In this document: positions 1 to 7,877 of the stretch, piece after piece
Numbering within the stretch: position 1 is the stretch's first letter
Layout of the letters: each line of letters starts with the position of its first letter
DNA from: an uncultured Coriobacteriaceae bacterium
Lineage (GTDB): Bacteria > Actinomycetota > Coriobacteriia > Coriobacteriales > Eggerthellaceae
Assembly (NCBI GenBank): GCA_900539675.1
Contig: UQDJ01000027.1
Coordinates: 1-23,306, forward strand
DNA length: 23,306 nucleotides
Reading direction: 5' to 3'
Translations under genes and position numbers: made by a program
Notes under the pieces: model-generated
What the model was told of the DNA's origin: nothing
Database searches by the model: none
The model's input: only the letters and a program-made list of their open reading frames with translations

Positions 1-2
1 CT

Positions 3-323
3 ATTGTTCTGTTGGGTGGTCACGATAAGGGTACCCCTCTTGAGGATTTGGTATCTGCAGCGGAAAAGCACTGCAAGGCTGTCGTCTGCTTTGGCGAAGC
101 GGGAGCGCGATTCCTGGAGGCCTTCAAGGATGCCAATTTGGCGGTATACAGTGCCCATCACCTAGAGGATGCACTTGACGAAGCGCTCTTACATGCGCAG
201 GCGGGCGATATTGTCATGTTGTCGCCAGCATGTTCATCCTTTGATGAATTTAGTTGCTTTGAAGAGCGCGGCGACGTGTTCAAAAAGCTCGTAAAGGCGC
301 GTCGCCAGAAACGGGGAGCTTGA
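3..323 (+). CDS. murD: UDP-N-acetylmuramoylalanine--D-glutamate ligase, C-terminal fragment
   Basis: This is the 3' end of a gene that enters from the left edge; about 106 residues are visible and no start codon is in the window. The first codons read IVLLGGHDKGTPLEDL, the glycine-rich 'GG-DKG' segment of the MurD C-terminal domain. MurD is the cytoplasmic ATP-dependent ligase that adds D-glutamate to UDP-MurNAc-L-Ala. A SSFDEFSCFEERGD stretch follows, matching the family's terminal 'SPA-SSFD-F-NFE-RG--F' signature. The fragment ends in TGA a few bases before ftsW, which fits the usual murD-ftsW order of the dcw cluster. The identification rests on these motifs and on the neighbours; full length and N-terminus cannot be judged. 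Confidence 0.95.
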   Translation: MVLLGGHDKGTPLEDLVSAAEKHCKAVVCFGEAGARFLEAFKDANLAVYSAHHLEDALDEALLHAQAGDIVMLSPACSSFDEFSCFEERGDVFKKLVKARRQKRGA

Positions 324-328
324 TTTAT

Positions 329-1717
329 ATGGCCCGGGCGCGAAACACAGAATCAAAACGCAGCAAATCGCCCTCAACGTCAATTTTTAAAAGCGCTCCA
401 GCGCAGGTGATGGTGCCTCGCCTGATGGTAGGCTTGGCCGCACTTGCTCTAGTGGTGCTGGGTCTAGTTATGGTGTATTCGTCTTCATCGATTACGGCTT
501 TTATCGAAGAGGGCGATTCAACTGGCGAAGCTATTAAGCAGTGTATTTTTGTCGTTATAGGTATCGTGTGCGCGATCGCCATTGTTCTGTTTATCAAAAC
601 AGATACCTTATATGGTCTGGGCGGCTATCTTTTCTGGGGCGGCTGTATCGTTTTGTTGCTGCTTACGCCCGTGCTGGGTACGTCCGCTTTGGGCGCAAAG
701 CGTTGGATTGTATTGGGGCCTGTCAGCATCCAGGTTTCTGAATTTATCAAAATTGCCTTTATTCTTATGGCGGCGCGTATTGCGCAAGATTACCGTCAAG
801 GAGAAATTGATTTACATCAAACGGTGGCAAGATCGATCGTCTATATCATTTTGCCTCTGGCATTCTTATTTCTGACGCAGTCAGACTTGGGAACGACGCT
901 GATTTGCTGTGTTGGTCTTTTGGTAGTAATGATGTTGTCTGGCCTTTCTAGCAGAGTATTGCTTGTCATTATTGGCGCAGGCATACTCTTTGGTATTTTA
1001 GCGATTGCGTTTCAAGGCTATCGTTCCGGACGCATCGAAAGCTTTCTAGACCCTTGGGGGGCCGCACAAGAGGGTGGATATCAGCTGGTCCATTCCTTTA
1101 AAGCTTTGGCTGCCGGCGGCTTATTTGGTGTCGGCATTGGCAATTCGTATGAGAAGCTGCAGTATCTTCCTGAAGCAGAAACGGACTTTATCTTTGCTAT
1201 CATTGGCGAAGAGATGGGCCTGATTGGCGCCGTGTTGGTCATCGTGGCCTTTTTGGCTATTTTGCGTGGCGGATTCATGATTGCCAGTCAGTCGCGGTCG
1301 TCATACGGTCGATGCGTGGCAGCTGGCCTTACGACTATGGTGGTATTCCAGGCGTTTTTGAACATTGCCTGTGTTGTAGGTCTCTTTCCTACGACGGGCA
1401 AGCCGTTGCCCTTCATTTCGTCGGGCGGTTCGTCTATGCTCTCATCGCTTGTGTTAGTTGGCGTGATACTGGCTATTTCCTTTGATTCTCATAACGAAGG
1501 GGAGTATCGTCAACGACGCGATAATTTACATGTAGTGTCTTCGTATAACACGGGCAATCGTCAGGGATCGTCACCTCGAAACGAGGTGTTGCGGACGCGC
1601 TTCAGCGAAGAGTTGCCCCGCGAAAGCGGGGAAGTTCTGCGCAGCTCTTTGCGTGTGATTCGCGGTGGAGGACAAACGCAAGTCTCTGCGATACATGCTC
1701 GCACGATAGATCATTGA
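329..1717 (+). CDS. ftsW: FtsW/RodA/SpoVE-family septal peptidoglycan polymerase
   Basis: FtsW is the SEDS-family membrane glycosyltransferase that polymerises lipid II at the division septum together with a class B PBP. I chose ATG 329 (462 aa) because GGGGAG at 312-317 is well spaced for it; an in-frame TTG at 320 overlaps the murD stop but sits too close to that site. A basic N-terminal tail of about 28 residues precedes the first membrane span (about 29-49); roughly ten hydrophobic segments follow, ending near residue 390. The signature loop LPEAETDFIFAIIGEEMG contains D286, which aligns with the catalytic Asp of RodA/FtsW. PFISSGGSS is also present. Two positions differ from the commonest forms: LPEAH is LPEAE here, and QPD is QSD. 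The last 70 residues form an Arg/Ser-rich cytoplasmic tail. Confidence 0.95.
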   Translation: MARARNTESKRSKSPSTSIFKSAPAQVMVPRLMVGLAALALVVLGLVMVYSSSSITAFIEEGDSTGEAIKQCIFVVIGIVCAIAIVLFIKTDTLYGLGGYLFWGGCIVLLLLTPVLGTSALGAKRWIVLGPVSIQVSEFIKIAFILMAARIAQDYRQGEIDLHQTVARSIVYIILPLAFLFLTQSDLGTTLICCVGLLVVMMLSGLSSRVLLVIIGAGILFGILAIAFQGYRSGRIESFLDPWGAAQEGGYQLVHSFKALAAGGLFGVGIGNSYEKLQYLPEAETDFIFAIIGEEMGLIGAVLVIVAFLAILRGGFMIASQSRSSYGRCVAAGLTTMVVFQAFLNIACVVGLFPTTGKPLPFISSGGSSMLSSLVLVGVILAISFDSHNEGEYRQRRDNLHVVSSYNTGNRQGSSPRNEVLRTRFSEELPRESGEVLRSSLRVIRGGGQTQVSAIHARTIDH

Positions 1718-1825
1718 CCGGCAATAGGCCAGAAAAGAAACGCTCGTCTGACAGCAGATAGAGTGCCTGCCGGATCGGCAATGGTGATGGAGAGCCGCGC
1801 TTCGCGGGTCGCTAGGAGGTAAGAA

Positions 1826-2986
1826 ATGCGCATTGTGCTATCTGGCGGTGGCACCGCTGGTCATATTAATCCGGCGCTTGCTTTAGCCGAAGTGCTTAAA
1901 GAGCGCGGTCACGAAGTCTATTTTGCTGGCACCCCTACCGGGGTAGAAGCGGTACTGGTGCAGGCTGAGGGTATTCCATTTAAGGGATTTGAAGCGAGCG
2001 GTTTTGATCGCAAGCATCCGCTATCGTTGATGACGGGTTTGCGCAAGCTGTCCAAGTCTGCAACAGAGGCTTCTCGTTGGTTTATGGAAATTCGTCCAAA
2101 TGCCGTTGTGGTGTTTGGTGGTTATGCATGCCTGCCGGTGGGACGTGCGGCAAAGCCAATGCATATCCCTCTGATAATTCATGAACAGAATTCAGTTATG
2201 GGCATGGCGAACGACTTCCTGTCCAAAAGCGCTGCCGCAATCTGCCTGACCTACCAGTCCGCTGGTCATAACATTGCCAACCAGAATAAGGTCATCGTGA
2301 CGGGCAATCCGGTTCGTTCATCTGTATTGAAGGCGACACGCGAAGAGGGCCGTGAGTATTTGGGTATTCCCAATGATGCTACGGTCTTGTTGGTGTTTGG
2401 GGGCAGTTTGGGTGCTCGTCATATCAATACGGCGTTGTGCGAAATGAAAGATGAATTACTTGCGCTTGACAATGTGTATGTGGTTCATATCACCGGTCCC
2501 AAGGAACTGGAAACGGTAGAAAAAGACTTGGCACTTACCGATGAAGAAAAGAAGCGCTATCAGGTCATGGGATATCAGGACCATATGGGCGAAACACTTG
2601 CTGCAGCAGACTTGGTAGTATCGCGTGCTGGCGCTTCATCTCTTGCAGAAATTTCTGCTCGCTGTATTCCGGCGGTATTGATTCCGTTTCCGTATGCTAC
2701 AGCCGACCATCAGACGGCTAACGCAACGGAATATGTTGAACGTGGCGCTGCGGTATTGATGTCCGATGATAAAGTGGAAGATTCTCAGTTCTCTGAAACG
2801 GTATTGCGTTTGCTGGAAAGCCCCGAGGAACGCGAAAAGATGAAAAAAGCAGCTGCAACGTTTGAAACGCAGGATGCTGCTTCGCGTTTGGCAGACGTCG
2901 TCGAATTGGTAGCGATCAAGGATAAGCCTAAGCCAGCCGATGAAGATGAAGATAACGCAGAGGATGAAGACGGAGACGAAGAATAA
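1826..2986 (+). CDS. murG: UDP-N-acetylglucosamine transferase MurG (lipid II synthesis)
   Basis: MurG transfers GlcNAc from UDP-GlcNAc to lipid I on the inner face of the membrane, giving lipid II. The start has an excellent AGGAGGT at 1814-1820. GGGTAGH (residues 7-13) is the family's first glycine-rich loop; FGGY, HEQNSVMG, FGGSLGA, and SRAGASSLAE followed by PFPYATADHQTANA cover the lipid I and UDP-GlcNAc sites of this GT-B fold. The protein is 386 aa, longer than the usual 350-365, because it ends in an extra acidic tail (about residues 366-386, nearly all Asp/Glu). A 108-base gap separates it from ftsW and contains two short GC hairpins (1768-1780 and 1795-1807); I could not identify a convincing promoter there. 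It sits in the dcw order ftsW-murG-murC. Confidence 0.96.
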   Translation: MRIVLSGGGTAGHINPALALAEVLKERGHEVYFAGTPTGVEAVLVQAEGIPFKGFEASGFDRKHPLSLMTGLRKLSKSATEASRWFMEIRPNAVVVFGGYACLPVGRAAKPMHIPLIIHEQNSVMGMANDFLSKSAAAICLTYQSAGHNIANQNKVIVTGNPVRSSVLKATREEGREYLGIPNDATVLLVFGGSLGARHINTALCEMKDELLALDNVYVVHITGPKELETVEKDLALTDEEKKRYQVMGYQDHMGETLAAADLVVSRAGASSLAEISARCIPAVLIPFPYATADHQTANATEYVERGAAVLMSDDKVEDSQFSETVLRLLESPEEREKMKKAAATFETQDAASRLADVVELVAIKDKPKPADEDEDNAEDEDGDEE

Positions 2987-3014
2987 GGCAAGGACGATCT
3001 CAAGGAGGATGTCC

Positions 3015-4433
3015 GTGACTGAACAGCAAATACATAAAGTGCATTTTATTGGCATTGGCGGCGTAGGGATGAGCGGTATTGCCCAGGTGGCGCACGAGCA
3101 GGGCATGGATGTATCCGGTTCCGATCTGCGTGAAAGCCGCTACACCAAGCAGCTTCGCGATGCTGGTGTGCGCGTATATATTGGTCAGAGCGCCAACCAT
3201 ATCATTGAGGAAAATCCCGATGTGGTGGTAGTCTCCACCGCTATTTTGCCGGAAAATCCTGAACTTAAAGAAGCGAAGGCTCGCGGTATAGATATTTGGC
3301 ATCGAGCCAAAATGCTTGCCGAGCTGGGACGTGGTCGCCGCACACTGGCGGTAGCGGGCACTCATGGCAAAACAACAACATCTTCGATGTTGGCTTCCGT
3401 TATTGACGAGATGGGCATGGATCCAACGTTTTTGATCGGTGGTATTGTGCGCGCGTATCATTCGAATGCGCACTGCGGCAAAGGCGATTATTACGTCGTC
3501 GAGGCCGATGAAAGCGATAAGTCATTTACGTATCTAGATCCTGAATCGGTGCTGGTTACCAATATTGAGGCAGATCATCTAGACCACTATGCCGATCTCA
3601 ATGAAATCTATAAGCTGTTCGGTGATTTTATGTCTTCGGTACATGAAGATGGCTATGCGGTTGTATGCGGTGAAGATAAAGCGCTCACCAAGGTGGCACG
3701 GTCCACTGGTGATAGGGTGCTGACCTATGGCTTTGATGCCGAATGCGATACGGTTGTATCCAACTATGAGGTGCATGGCGTATCCACATCATTTAGCGTT
3801 ACTCTGCCTAATGGCAAGGTGCTTTCGTGCAGTCTGAAACAGAATCCAGGTCGCCACAATGCGCTTAATGCAGCGGGCGTTTTGACGCTTTTGATGACTC
3901 AAGGCTTTGATATGGACAAGGCGGCAGAAGCGCTGTCTCGCTTCTCGGGGGTGCGCCGCCGTTTTGATTTGGTCGGCGAAGTTAACGGCATCACTATTTT
4001 GGATGATTATGCCCATCATCCCACCGAAATTGCTGCCACTATTGCCGCAGCTAAAAGCCTGGATTTCAAACGGGTATGCATCGTTTTCCAGCCACATCGT
4101 TATTCGCGCATCAAATTGTTTACTGACGTACTGCGCCACGAATTTGCTCATGCCTTTGATCAGGCTGATATGGTGGTGTTTATGGACGTGTACTCTGCAG
4201 GTGAAACGCCAGTACCGGGTGTTACCGGCGCAAGCTTTATGGAGCCAGTCGCTCAAAATCCTGATCATCCGCACGATCTGATATATATTGAACGCCGTAT
4301 GGACGTGGTGCCGTATCTGGTGAAGCATCTCAATCCGGGCGATTTGATCATTACGATGGGTGCAGGTGACGTAACAGGCATTGGCCCAGCGCTGTTGGCT
4401 GCACTACGTGAGCAGGGCGAAGGACGTGCCTAA
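3015..4433 (+). CDS. murC: UDP-N-acetylmuramate--L-alanine ligase
   Basis: MurC adds L-alanine to UDP-MurNAc, the first amino acid of the peptidoglycan stem, using ATP in the cytoplasm. I chose GTG 3015 (472 aa) because GGAGG at 3004-3008 lies six bases upstream; the ATG at 3009 abuts that site with no spacing, and the ATG at 2940 lies inside murG. The N-terminal Rossmann loop GIGGVGMSGIA is at residues 13-23. The ATP-binding GTHGKTTT has its lysine at 119, EADESD follows the central domain, and DDYAHHPTEI marks the C-terminal domain. The length is normal for MurC. The stop codon overlaps the murB start by one base (TAATG), so translational coupling is likely. Confidence 0.97.
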   Translation: MTEQQIHKVHFIGIGGVGMSGIAQVAHEQGMDVSGSDLRESRYTKQLRDAGVRVYIGQSANHIIEENPDVVVVSTAILPENPELKEAKARGIDIWHRAKMLAELGRGRRTLAVAGTHGKTTTSSMLASVIDEMGMDPTFLIGGIVRAYHSNAHCGKGDYYVVEADESDKSFTYLDPESVLVTNIEADHLDHYADLNEIYKLFGDFMSSVHEDGYAVVCGEDKALTKVARSTGDRVLTYGFDAECDTVVSNYEVHGVSTSFSVTLPNGKVLSCSLKQNPGRHNALNAAGVLTLLMTQGFDMDKAAEALSRFSGVRRRFDLVGEVNGITILDDYAHHPTEIAATIAAAKSLDFKRVCIVFQPHRYSRIKLFTDVLRHEFAHAFDQADMVVFMDVYSAGETPVPGVTGASFMEPVAQNPDHPHDLIYIERRMDVVPYLVKHLNPGDLIITMGAGDVTGIGPALLAALREQGEGRA

Positions 4434-5377
4434 TGGCAGCACGTCATGCTTCTGAGTTGGAGCTGTTGCGCTTCGATGACGATTTCGATGGATCCATACG
4501 TCTTGATGAACCCATGTCACGCCACACCACCTATCGTATTGGTGGGTTGGTGCGTGCTTTTGTAGAAGTAAATTCCATCTGCTCCTTGAGCACTATCTTA
4601 AAAGTGTGTTTGCAGGAGCACCTGTCATGGTATGTGGCCGGCAAGGGCTCAAATCTGTTGGTTGCTGATGAGGGTTTCGACGGTGTGGTGATTGCTCTTG
4701 CGGGCGATTTTCGCAGGTGGTGTTTTGACGATGACGCCCAACGTGTGACGGTGGGCGCTGGCACCATGCTTTCGCGCATTGTGCAAGAAGTGTTTCATCG
4801 TGGTTATTCCGGTTTGGAGTTTGCCGTGGGTACTCCTGGCACTGTGGGTGGTGCTCTGATTCAGAATGCTGGCACCCGATCTGACTGGATTGGTTCGCGT
4901 GTGGCCTCGGTAACCACGTTTAGCGCGACCGAAGGTTTAAAGCGCTACCTCGACAGTGATCTTTCATGGGAGTATCGCACCTCTTCGTTTGTGCCGGATG
5001 AAATTATCGTTGAATGTGAACTGAAACTAACCCGTGCCCTATCGGGCAATATTCACGAACGCATGAATACGCTTTTGATGCGCCGCAAGCAACGTCAGCC
5101 GCTCGACGTTCCATCGTGTGGTTCAGTATTTCGTAACCCACCCGATCAGTCGGCTGGTCAGCTCATTGAAAGCGTAGGCTTAAAGGGCAGGCAGTGCGGT
5201 GGAGCGTGCATTTCCGATAAACATGCTAATTTTATTGTCAATAAGGACAACGCCACAGCGGCAGATGTTATAGCTCTGATGAAATTGGCACGACGTGAAG
5301 TAAGGGGGGCTTATGGCATCGAACTCGAACCGGAGGTCCGGTTCCTCGGTTTCTCGCCGGACGTCCTCCAGGACTAG
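4433..5377 (+). CDS. murB: UDP-N-acetylenolpyruvoylglucosamine reductase
   Basis: MurB is the FAD-dependent, NADPH-using reductase that turns UDP-GlcNAc-enolpyruvate into UDP-MurNAc. The ATG overlaps the murC stop (TAATG). FAD-binding motifs are visible: TYRIGG near residue 32, GKGSNLLV near 69, and GTPGTVGGALIQNAG. The proton donor Ser is expected at S231 in CGSVFRNP, the YRTSSF loop is present, and the catalytic Glu is expected at E301 in EPEVRFLG. AGQLIE-GLKG and the SDKHANFIVN segment complete the C-terminal domain. At 314 aa it resembles type II enzymes. Its last 65 bases are shared, in another frame, with the start of ftsQ. MurB next to murC in place of a ddl gene is common in Gram-positive clusters. 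Confidence 0.96.
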   Translation: MAARHASELELLRFDDDFDGSIRLDEPMSRHTTYRIGGLVRAFVEVNSICSLSTILKVCLQEHLSWYVAGKGSNLLVADEGFDGVVIALAGDFRRWCFDDDAQRVTVGAGTMLSRIVQEVFHRGYSGLEFAVGTPGTVGGALIQNAGTRSDWIGSRVASVTTFSATEGLKRYLDSDLSWEYRTSSFVPDEIIVECELKLTRALSGNIHERMNTLLMRRKQRQPLDVPSCGSVFRNPPDQSAGQLIESVGLKGRQCGGACISDKHANFIVNKDNATAADVIALMKLARREVRGAYGIELEPEVRFLGFSPDVLQD

Positions 5378-6353
5378 GCAGGCTGCACGTCCCACTACCG
5401 TCAAAGGGCGACCATCGCAAAGCCGCTCGGTTCGTCGCAATAGTGCCTATCGCCCCTCGTCTTCGCATTCTTCGCGAGGCACGGTACCGGGGGGACGCAA
5501 CCAGTATGCGCAAGGATCTCCACTGCGATCGGTCAGCGTCTCCGATGTGCGCAATGCTGCTCGATATCGCAAGCATAGAGGTCATAGGCGATTAGCTATT
5601 GTGGCACTGGTGATTGCCATACTGGCAGCGGTACTGGGTATTACTGGTGTCATTCTGGCAAATTCGGGAGCATTTGCGGTAAAGCATGTGACGGTTTCTG
5701 GTGTGACCCATATTTCTGCGCAGGAGATGACCGATTTGGCGGCGGTGCCTGAAGGCACAACCCTGCTCAATGTTGATGCAAATGGTATCGCAAGCCGCAT
5801 GACGCAAAATCCCTGGGTGCAAAGTGTTGATGTGCAGCGGGTTTTCCCGGACACCCTTAACTTGAACGTGAAGGAACGTACTATTTCTGCGGTGGTTTCG
5901 GTTACGGTTGATGAATCGAACACGGTGCAGCGTTGGGCGCTTTCTGCCGATGGTATGTGGCTTACTCAGCTGCCGGACCAAGGCAGCGATGCGGGCAAGA
6001 ATCTTTCGCCTCAAATATATGAGGATGCGGCAAACGCGCTAGAGATTACCGATATTCCCTATGGTTCGGTGCCTGAAGCAGGCAAGTATTGCGATAGCGC
6101 CAATGTGGAGAATGCACTTTCCATTATTGATGGCATGACAACCGAACTGTCCAGCCAGGTGAAAAGCGTATCGGCGGCAAGCAGCACCTCCACAACGCTC
6201 ACCTTAGACAACGGTGTCGAAATTGCCTTTGGTGATTCGCATGACATTCGCGATAAAGAGCGCGTGTGCTTGGAGTTGATGAAGGAGCATGAAGGCAAGA
6301 TTTCCTACATCAACGTGCGCAATGTTAATAAACCGGTATGGCGTAGTTTATAG
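5313..6353 (+). CDS. ftsQ: Cell division protein FtsQ/DivIB
   Basis: FtsQ is a bitopic membrane protein that links divisome assembly to septal wall synthesis through FtsB/FtsL. The 346-residue protein begins with about 92 cytoplasmic residues very rich in Arg and Ser, then has one membrane span (about 94-117, hydrophobic from LAIVALV to ILAN). A POTRA domain follows (about 121-190, beginning FAVKHVTVSGVTHIS) and then the beta domain. The motif NPWVQSVDVQRVFPDTLNLNVKER is split across the POTRA/beta boundary as in the family. ATG 5313 has AAGGGGGG at 5302-5309 upstream but lies 65 bases inside murB, an unusually long overlap; no other in-frame ATG occurs before the basic region ends. No ftsA follows. 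The family assignment is firm; the exact start is less so. Confidence 0.88.
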   Translation: MASNSNRRSGSSVSRRTSSRTRQAARPTTVKGRPSQSRSVRRNSAYRPSSSHSSRGTVPGGRNQYAQGSPLRSVSVSDVRNAARYRKHRGHRRLAIVALVIAILAAVLGITGVILANSGAFAVKHVTVSGVTHISAQEMTDLAAVPEGTTLLNVDANGIASRMTQNPWVQSVDVQRVFPDTLNLNVKERTISAVVSVTVDESNTVQRWALSADGMWLTQLPDQGSDAGKNLSPQIYEDAANALEITDIPYGSVPEAGKYCDSANVENALSIIDGMTTELSSQVKSVSAASSTSTTLTLDNGVEIAFGDSHDIRDKERVCLELMKEHEGKISYINVRNVNKPVWRSL

Positions 6354-6437
6354 GCAGCAGTGAGCGCGATGTGCGGGACAGGCCACAATACGGTTGAAAA
6401 GTTATATAACAGGTGCGTATATAACGTGGTGCTTGTT

Positions 6438-6465
6438 TTGCAAACGTCAAGCCATTGTGTAAAAT
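6438..6465 (+). promoter_or_regulatory. Candidate sigma-70-type promoter for ftsZ
   Basis: TTGCAA (6438-6443) and TAAAAT (6460-6465) are separated by 16 bases and lie about 75 bases upstream of the ftsZ start. A second, poorer pair, TTGAAA (6394-6399) and TATATA (6418-6423), lies further upstream with an 18-base spacer. The 187-base ftsQ-ftsZ gap is AT-richer than the genes. The assignment is by consensus match only. Confidence 0.45.
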
Positions 6466-6481
6466 GGTCGAGTATTCCCAA

Positions 6482-6498
6482 AGGGGCTAGTGACCCCT
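6482..6498 (+). promoter_or_regulatory. Small hairpin in the ftsZ leader
   Basis: AGGGG (6482-6486) pairs with CCCCT (6494-6498) across a 7-base loop. It lies just downstream of the candidate ftsZ promoter and about 42 bases before the start codon, so it would be near the 5' end of the ftsZ mRNA. A role in mRNA stability or control is possible; there is no U tract, so it does not look like a terminator. Confidence 0.35.
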
Positions 6499-6540
6499 GC
6501 GCGGAATAACGCTGAATTGAAACACTGAAAGCGAGCAGAT

Positions 6541-7659
6541 ATGCAACAGATTCTTAGCAACGATAATCTCGCGGTTATTAAAGTTGTTGGCGTTGGCGGT
6601 GGCGGCACCAACGCAGTTAACCGAATGGTTGAAGCGGGCATTAAGGGCGTTGAATTTATTGCGGTCAATACGGATCGTCAGGCACTTATGCTCTCCGATG
6701 CGGATAAGACCATTCATATTGGTGAAGAAATTACGCGCGGTCTGGGTGCCGGCGCAAACCCTGAGGTAGGTTGCCAGGCAGCTGAAGAATCTCGGACTGA
6801 GATTCGCGAAGCTCTTGCTGATGCTGACATGGTATTTGTTACTGCTGGCGAAGGTGGCGGTACGGGTACTGGCGCTGCTCCTGTTGTTGCAGAAATTGCT
6901 CGTGAAGAAATTGGTGCACTGACGGTAGGTATTGTGACCAAACCGTTTAGCTTTGAGGGCCGTCTTCGTCGTAACCAGGCTGAGCAAGGCATCGACTTTC
7001 TCTCTCAGAAGGTTGATACGCTGATTGTTATTCCTAACGACCGCCTGCTTGAAATCGTTGAAAAGAAGACCAGCATGTTGGATGCGTTCCGCATTGCTGA
7101 CGATACGTTGCGTCAGGGTATTCAAGGTGTTACCGACCTGATTACTATTCCTGGCTTGATTAACTTGGACTTCGCGGATATCCGTACCGTTATGAAGGAT
7201 GCTGGTACCGCAATGATGGGTATCGGCATTGCTTCTGGCGACTCCCGCGCGTTGGATGCTGCTGAGCAGGCTATCAATTCCAGCCTGCTTGAAACTTCTA
7301 TCGCTGGCGCATCACGTATTCTGTTCTCCATCGCCGGCGGTCCTGAATTGGCCCTGTCTGAGGTTGATGAAGCAGCTCGTGTGGTTGAGGCTGTGGCAGA
7401 CGAAAATGCCAACATTATTTATGGTCAGATTGTTGATCCTGAACTGGGCGACACCATTCGCATCACTGTTATCGCAACAGGTTTTAAAGCTCAGGCCCCA
7501 CAGACCACGATGGATTTCAACCGTCGCGACAATATGTTTGCCTCTACGACGCAGACCTCTGCTGTTCGTCAACCGCAGAATCAGAATCAGAACGCAGGCT
7601 ATGCTCAGCCACGTTTTGCCGACGAGGATTACATCCCCGATTTCTTAAAGCGCCAGTAA
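6541..7659 (+). CDS. ftsZ: Cell division GTPase FtsZ
   Basis: FtsZ is the tubulin-like GTPase that forms the Z ring. The 372-residue protein has the nucleotide-binding VGVGGGGTNAVNRM segment (about 16-29), the tubulin signature GGGTGTG at 105-111, and the T7-loop region around NLDFADIRTVM. The linker after the globular domain is short (about 40 residues, Gln/Asn-rich). It ends in the conserved C-terminal peptide DYIPDFLKRQ, which binds membrane anchors such as SepF. The start is clear from homology, but the ribosome binding site is weak (GAAAGCGAG upstream). Unlike the genes before it, ftsZ has its own leader, and it is followed by a strong terminator, so it can be expressed separately from the mur genes. 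Confidence 0.98.
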   Translation: MQQILSNDNLAVIKVVGVGGGGTNAVNRMVEAGIKGVEFIAVNTDRQALMLSDADKTIHIGEEITRGLGAGANPEVGCQAAEESRTEIREALADADMVFVTAGEGGGTGTGAAPVVAEIAREEIGALTVGIVTKPFSFEGRLRRNQAEQGIDFLSQKVDTLIVIPNDRLLEIVEKKTSMLDAFRIADDTLRQGIQGVTDLITIPGLINLDFADIRTVMKDAGTAMMGIGIASGDSRALDAAEQAINSSLLETSIAGASRILFSIAGGPELALSEVDEAARVVEAVADENANIIYGQIVDPELGDTIRITVIATGFKAQAPQTTMDFNRRDNMFASTTQTSAVRQPQNQNQNAGYAQPRFADEDYIPDFLKRQ

Positions 7660-7706
7660 GAATTGATTCCAGATCTGCTGGAAGCGCTCACATAAGAAAC
7701 TATCTG

Positions 7707-7745
7707 CAAGGTGTCAATGAATGGCACCTTGTTTGCTTTTTCGAT
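7707..7745 (+). terminator. Rho-independent terminator after ftsZ
   Basis: CAAGGTGTCA (7707-7716) pairs with TGGCACCTTG (7722-7731), a 10-bp stem with one G-U pair and a 5-base loop. A T-rich run (7732-7741) follows. It lies 48 bases past the ftsZ stop and should end the division-cluster transcript before pgeF. Confidence 0.9.
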
Positions 7746-7795
7746 CTGAAACATAAAAATGTTTCGACGGGTTACTTTCCTGTTACGCGCCGGGT

Positions 7796-7814
7796 GTAGT
7801 CTTAGGTAGTCTTA
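7796..7814 (+). repeat. Short tandem direct repeat upstream of pgeF
   Basis: GTAGTCTTA occurs at 7796-7804 and again at 7806-7814, one base apart. It sits in the ftsZ-pgeF gap, 64 bases before the pgeF start, where a promoter must lie although I cannot assign clear -35 and -10 boxes. It could be a regulator site or chance. Confidence 0.4.
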
Positions 7815-7877
7815 TGACATAGATCAAGATAGATTGTGTACCGGGATATGTTCTAGGTAGAAAGAAGATGGTTGTGT

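Noticed and set aside
1768..1807. Two short hairpins in the ftsW-murG gap as a terminator
   Set aside because: Stems are 5 bp with 3-base loops and no T run follows; murG has a strong ribosome binding site and likely continues the same transcript.
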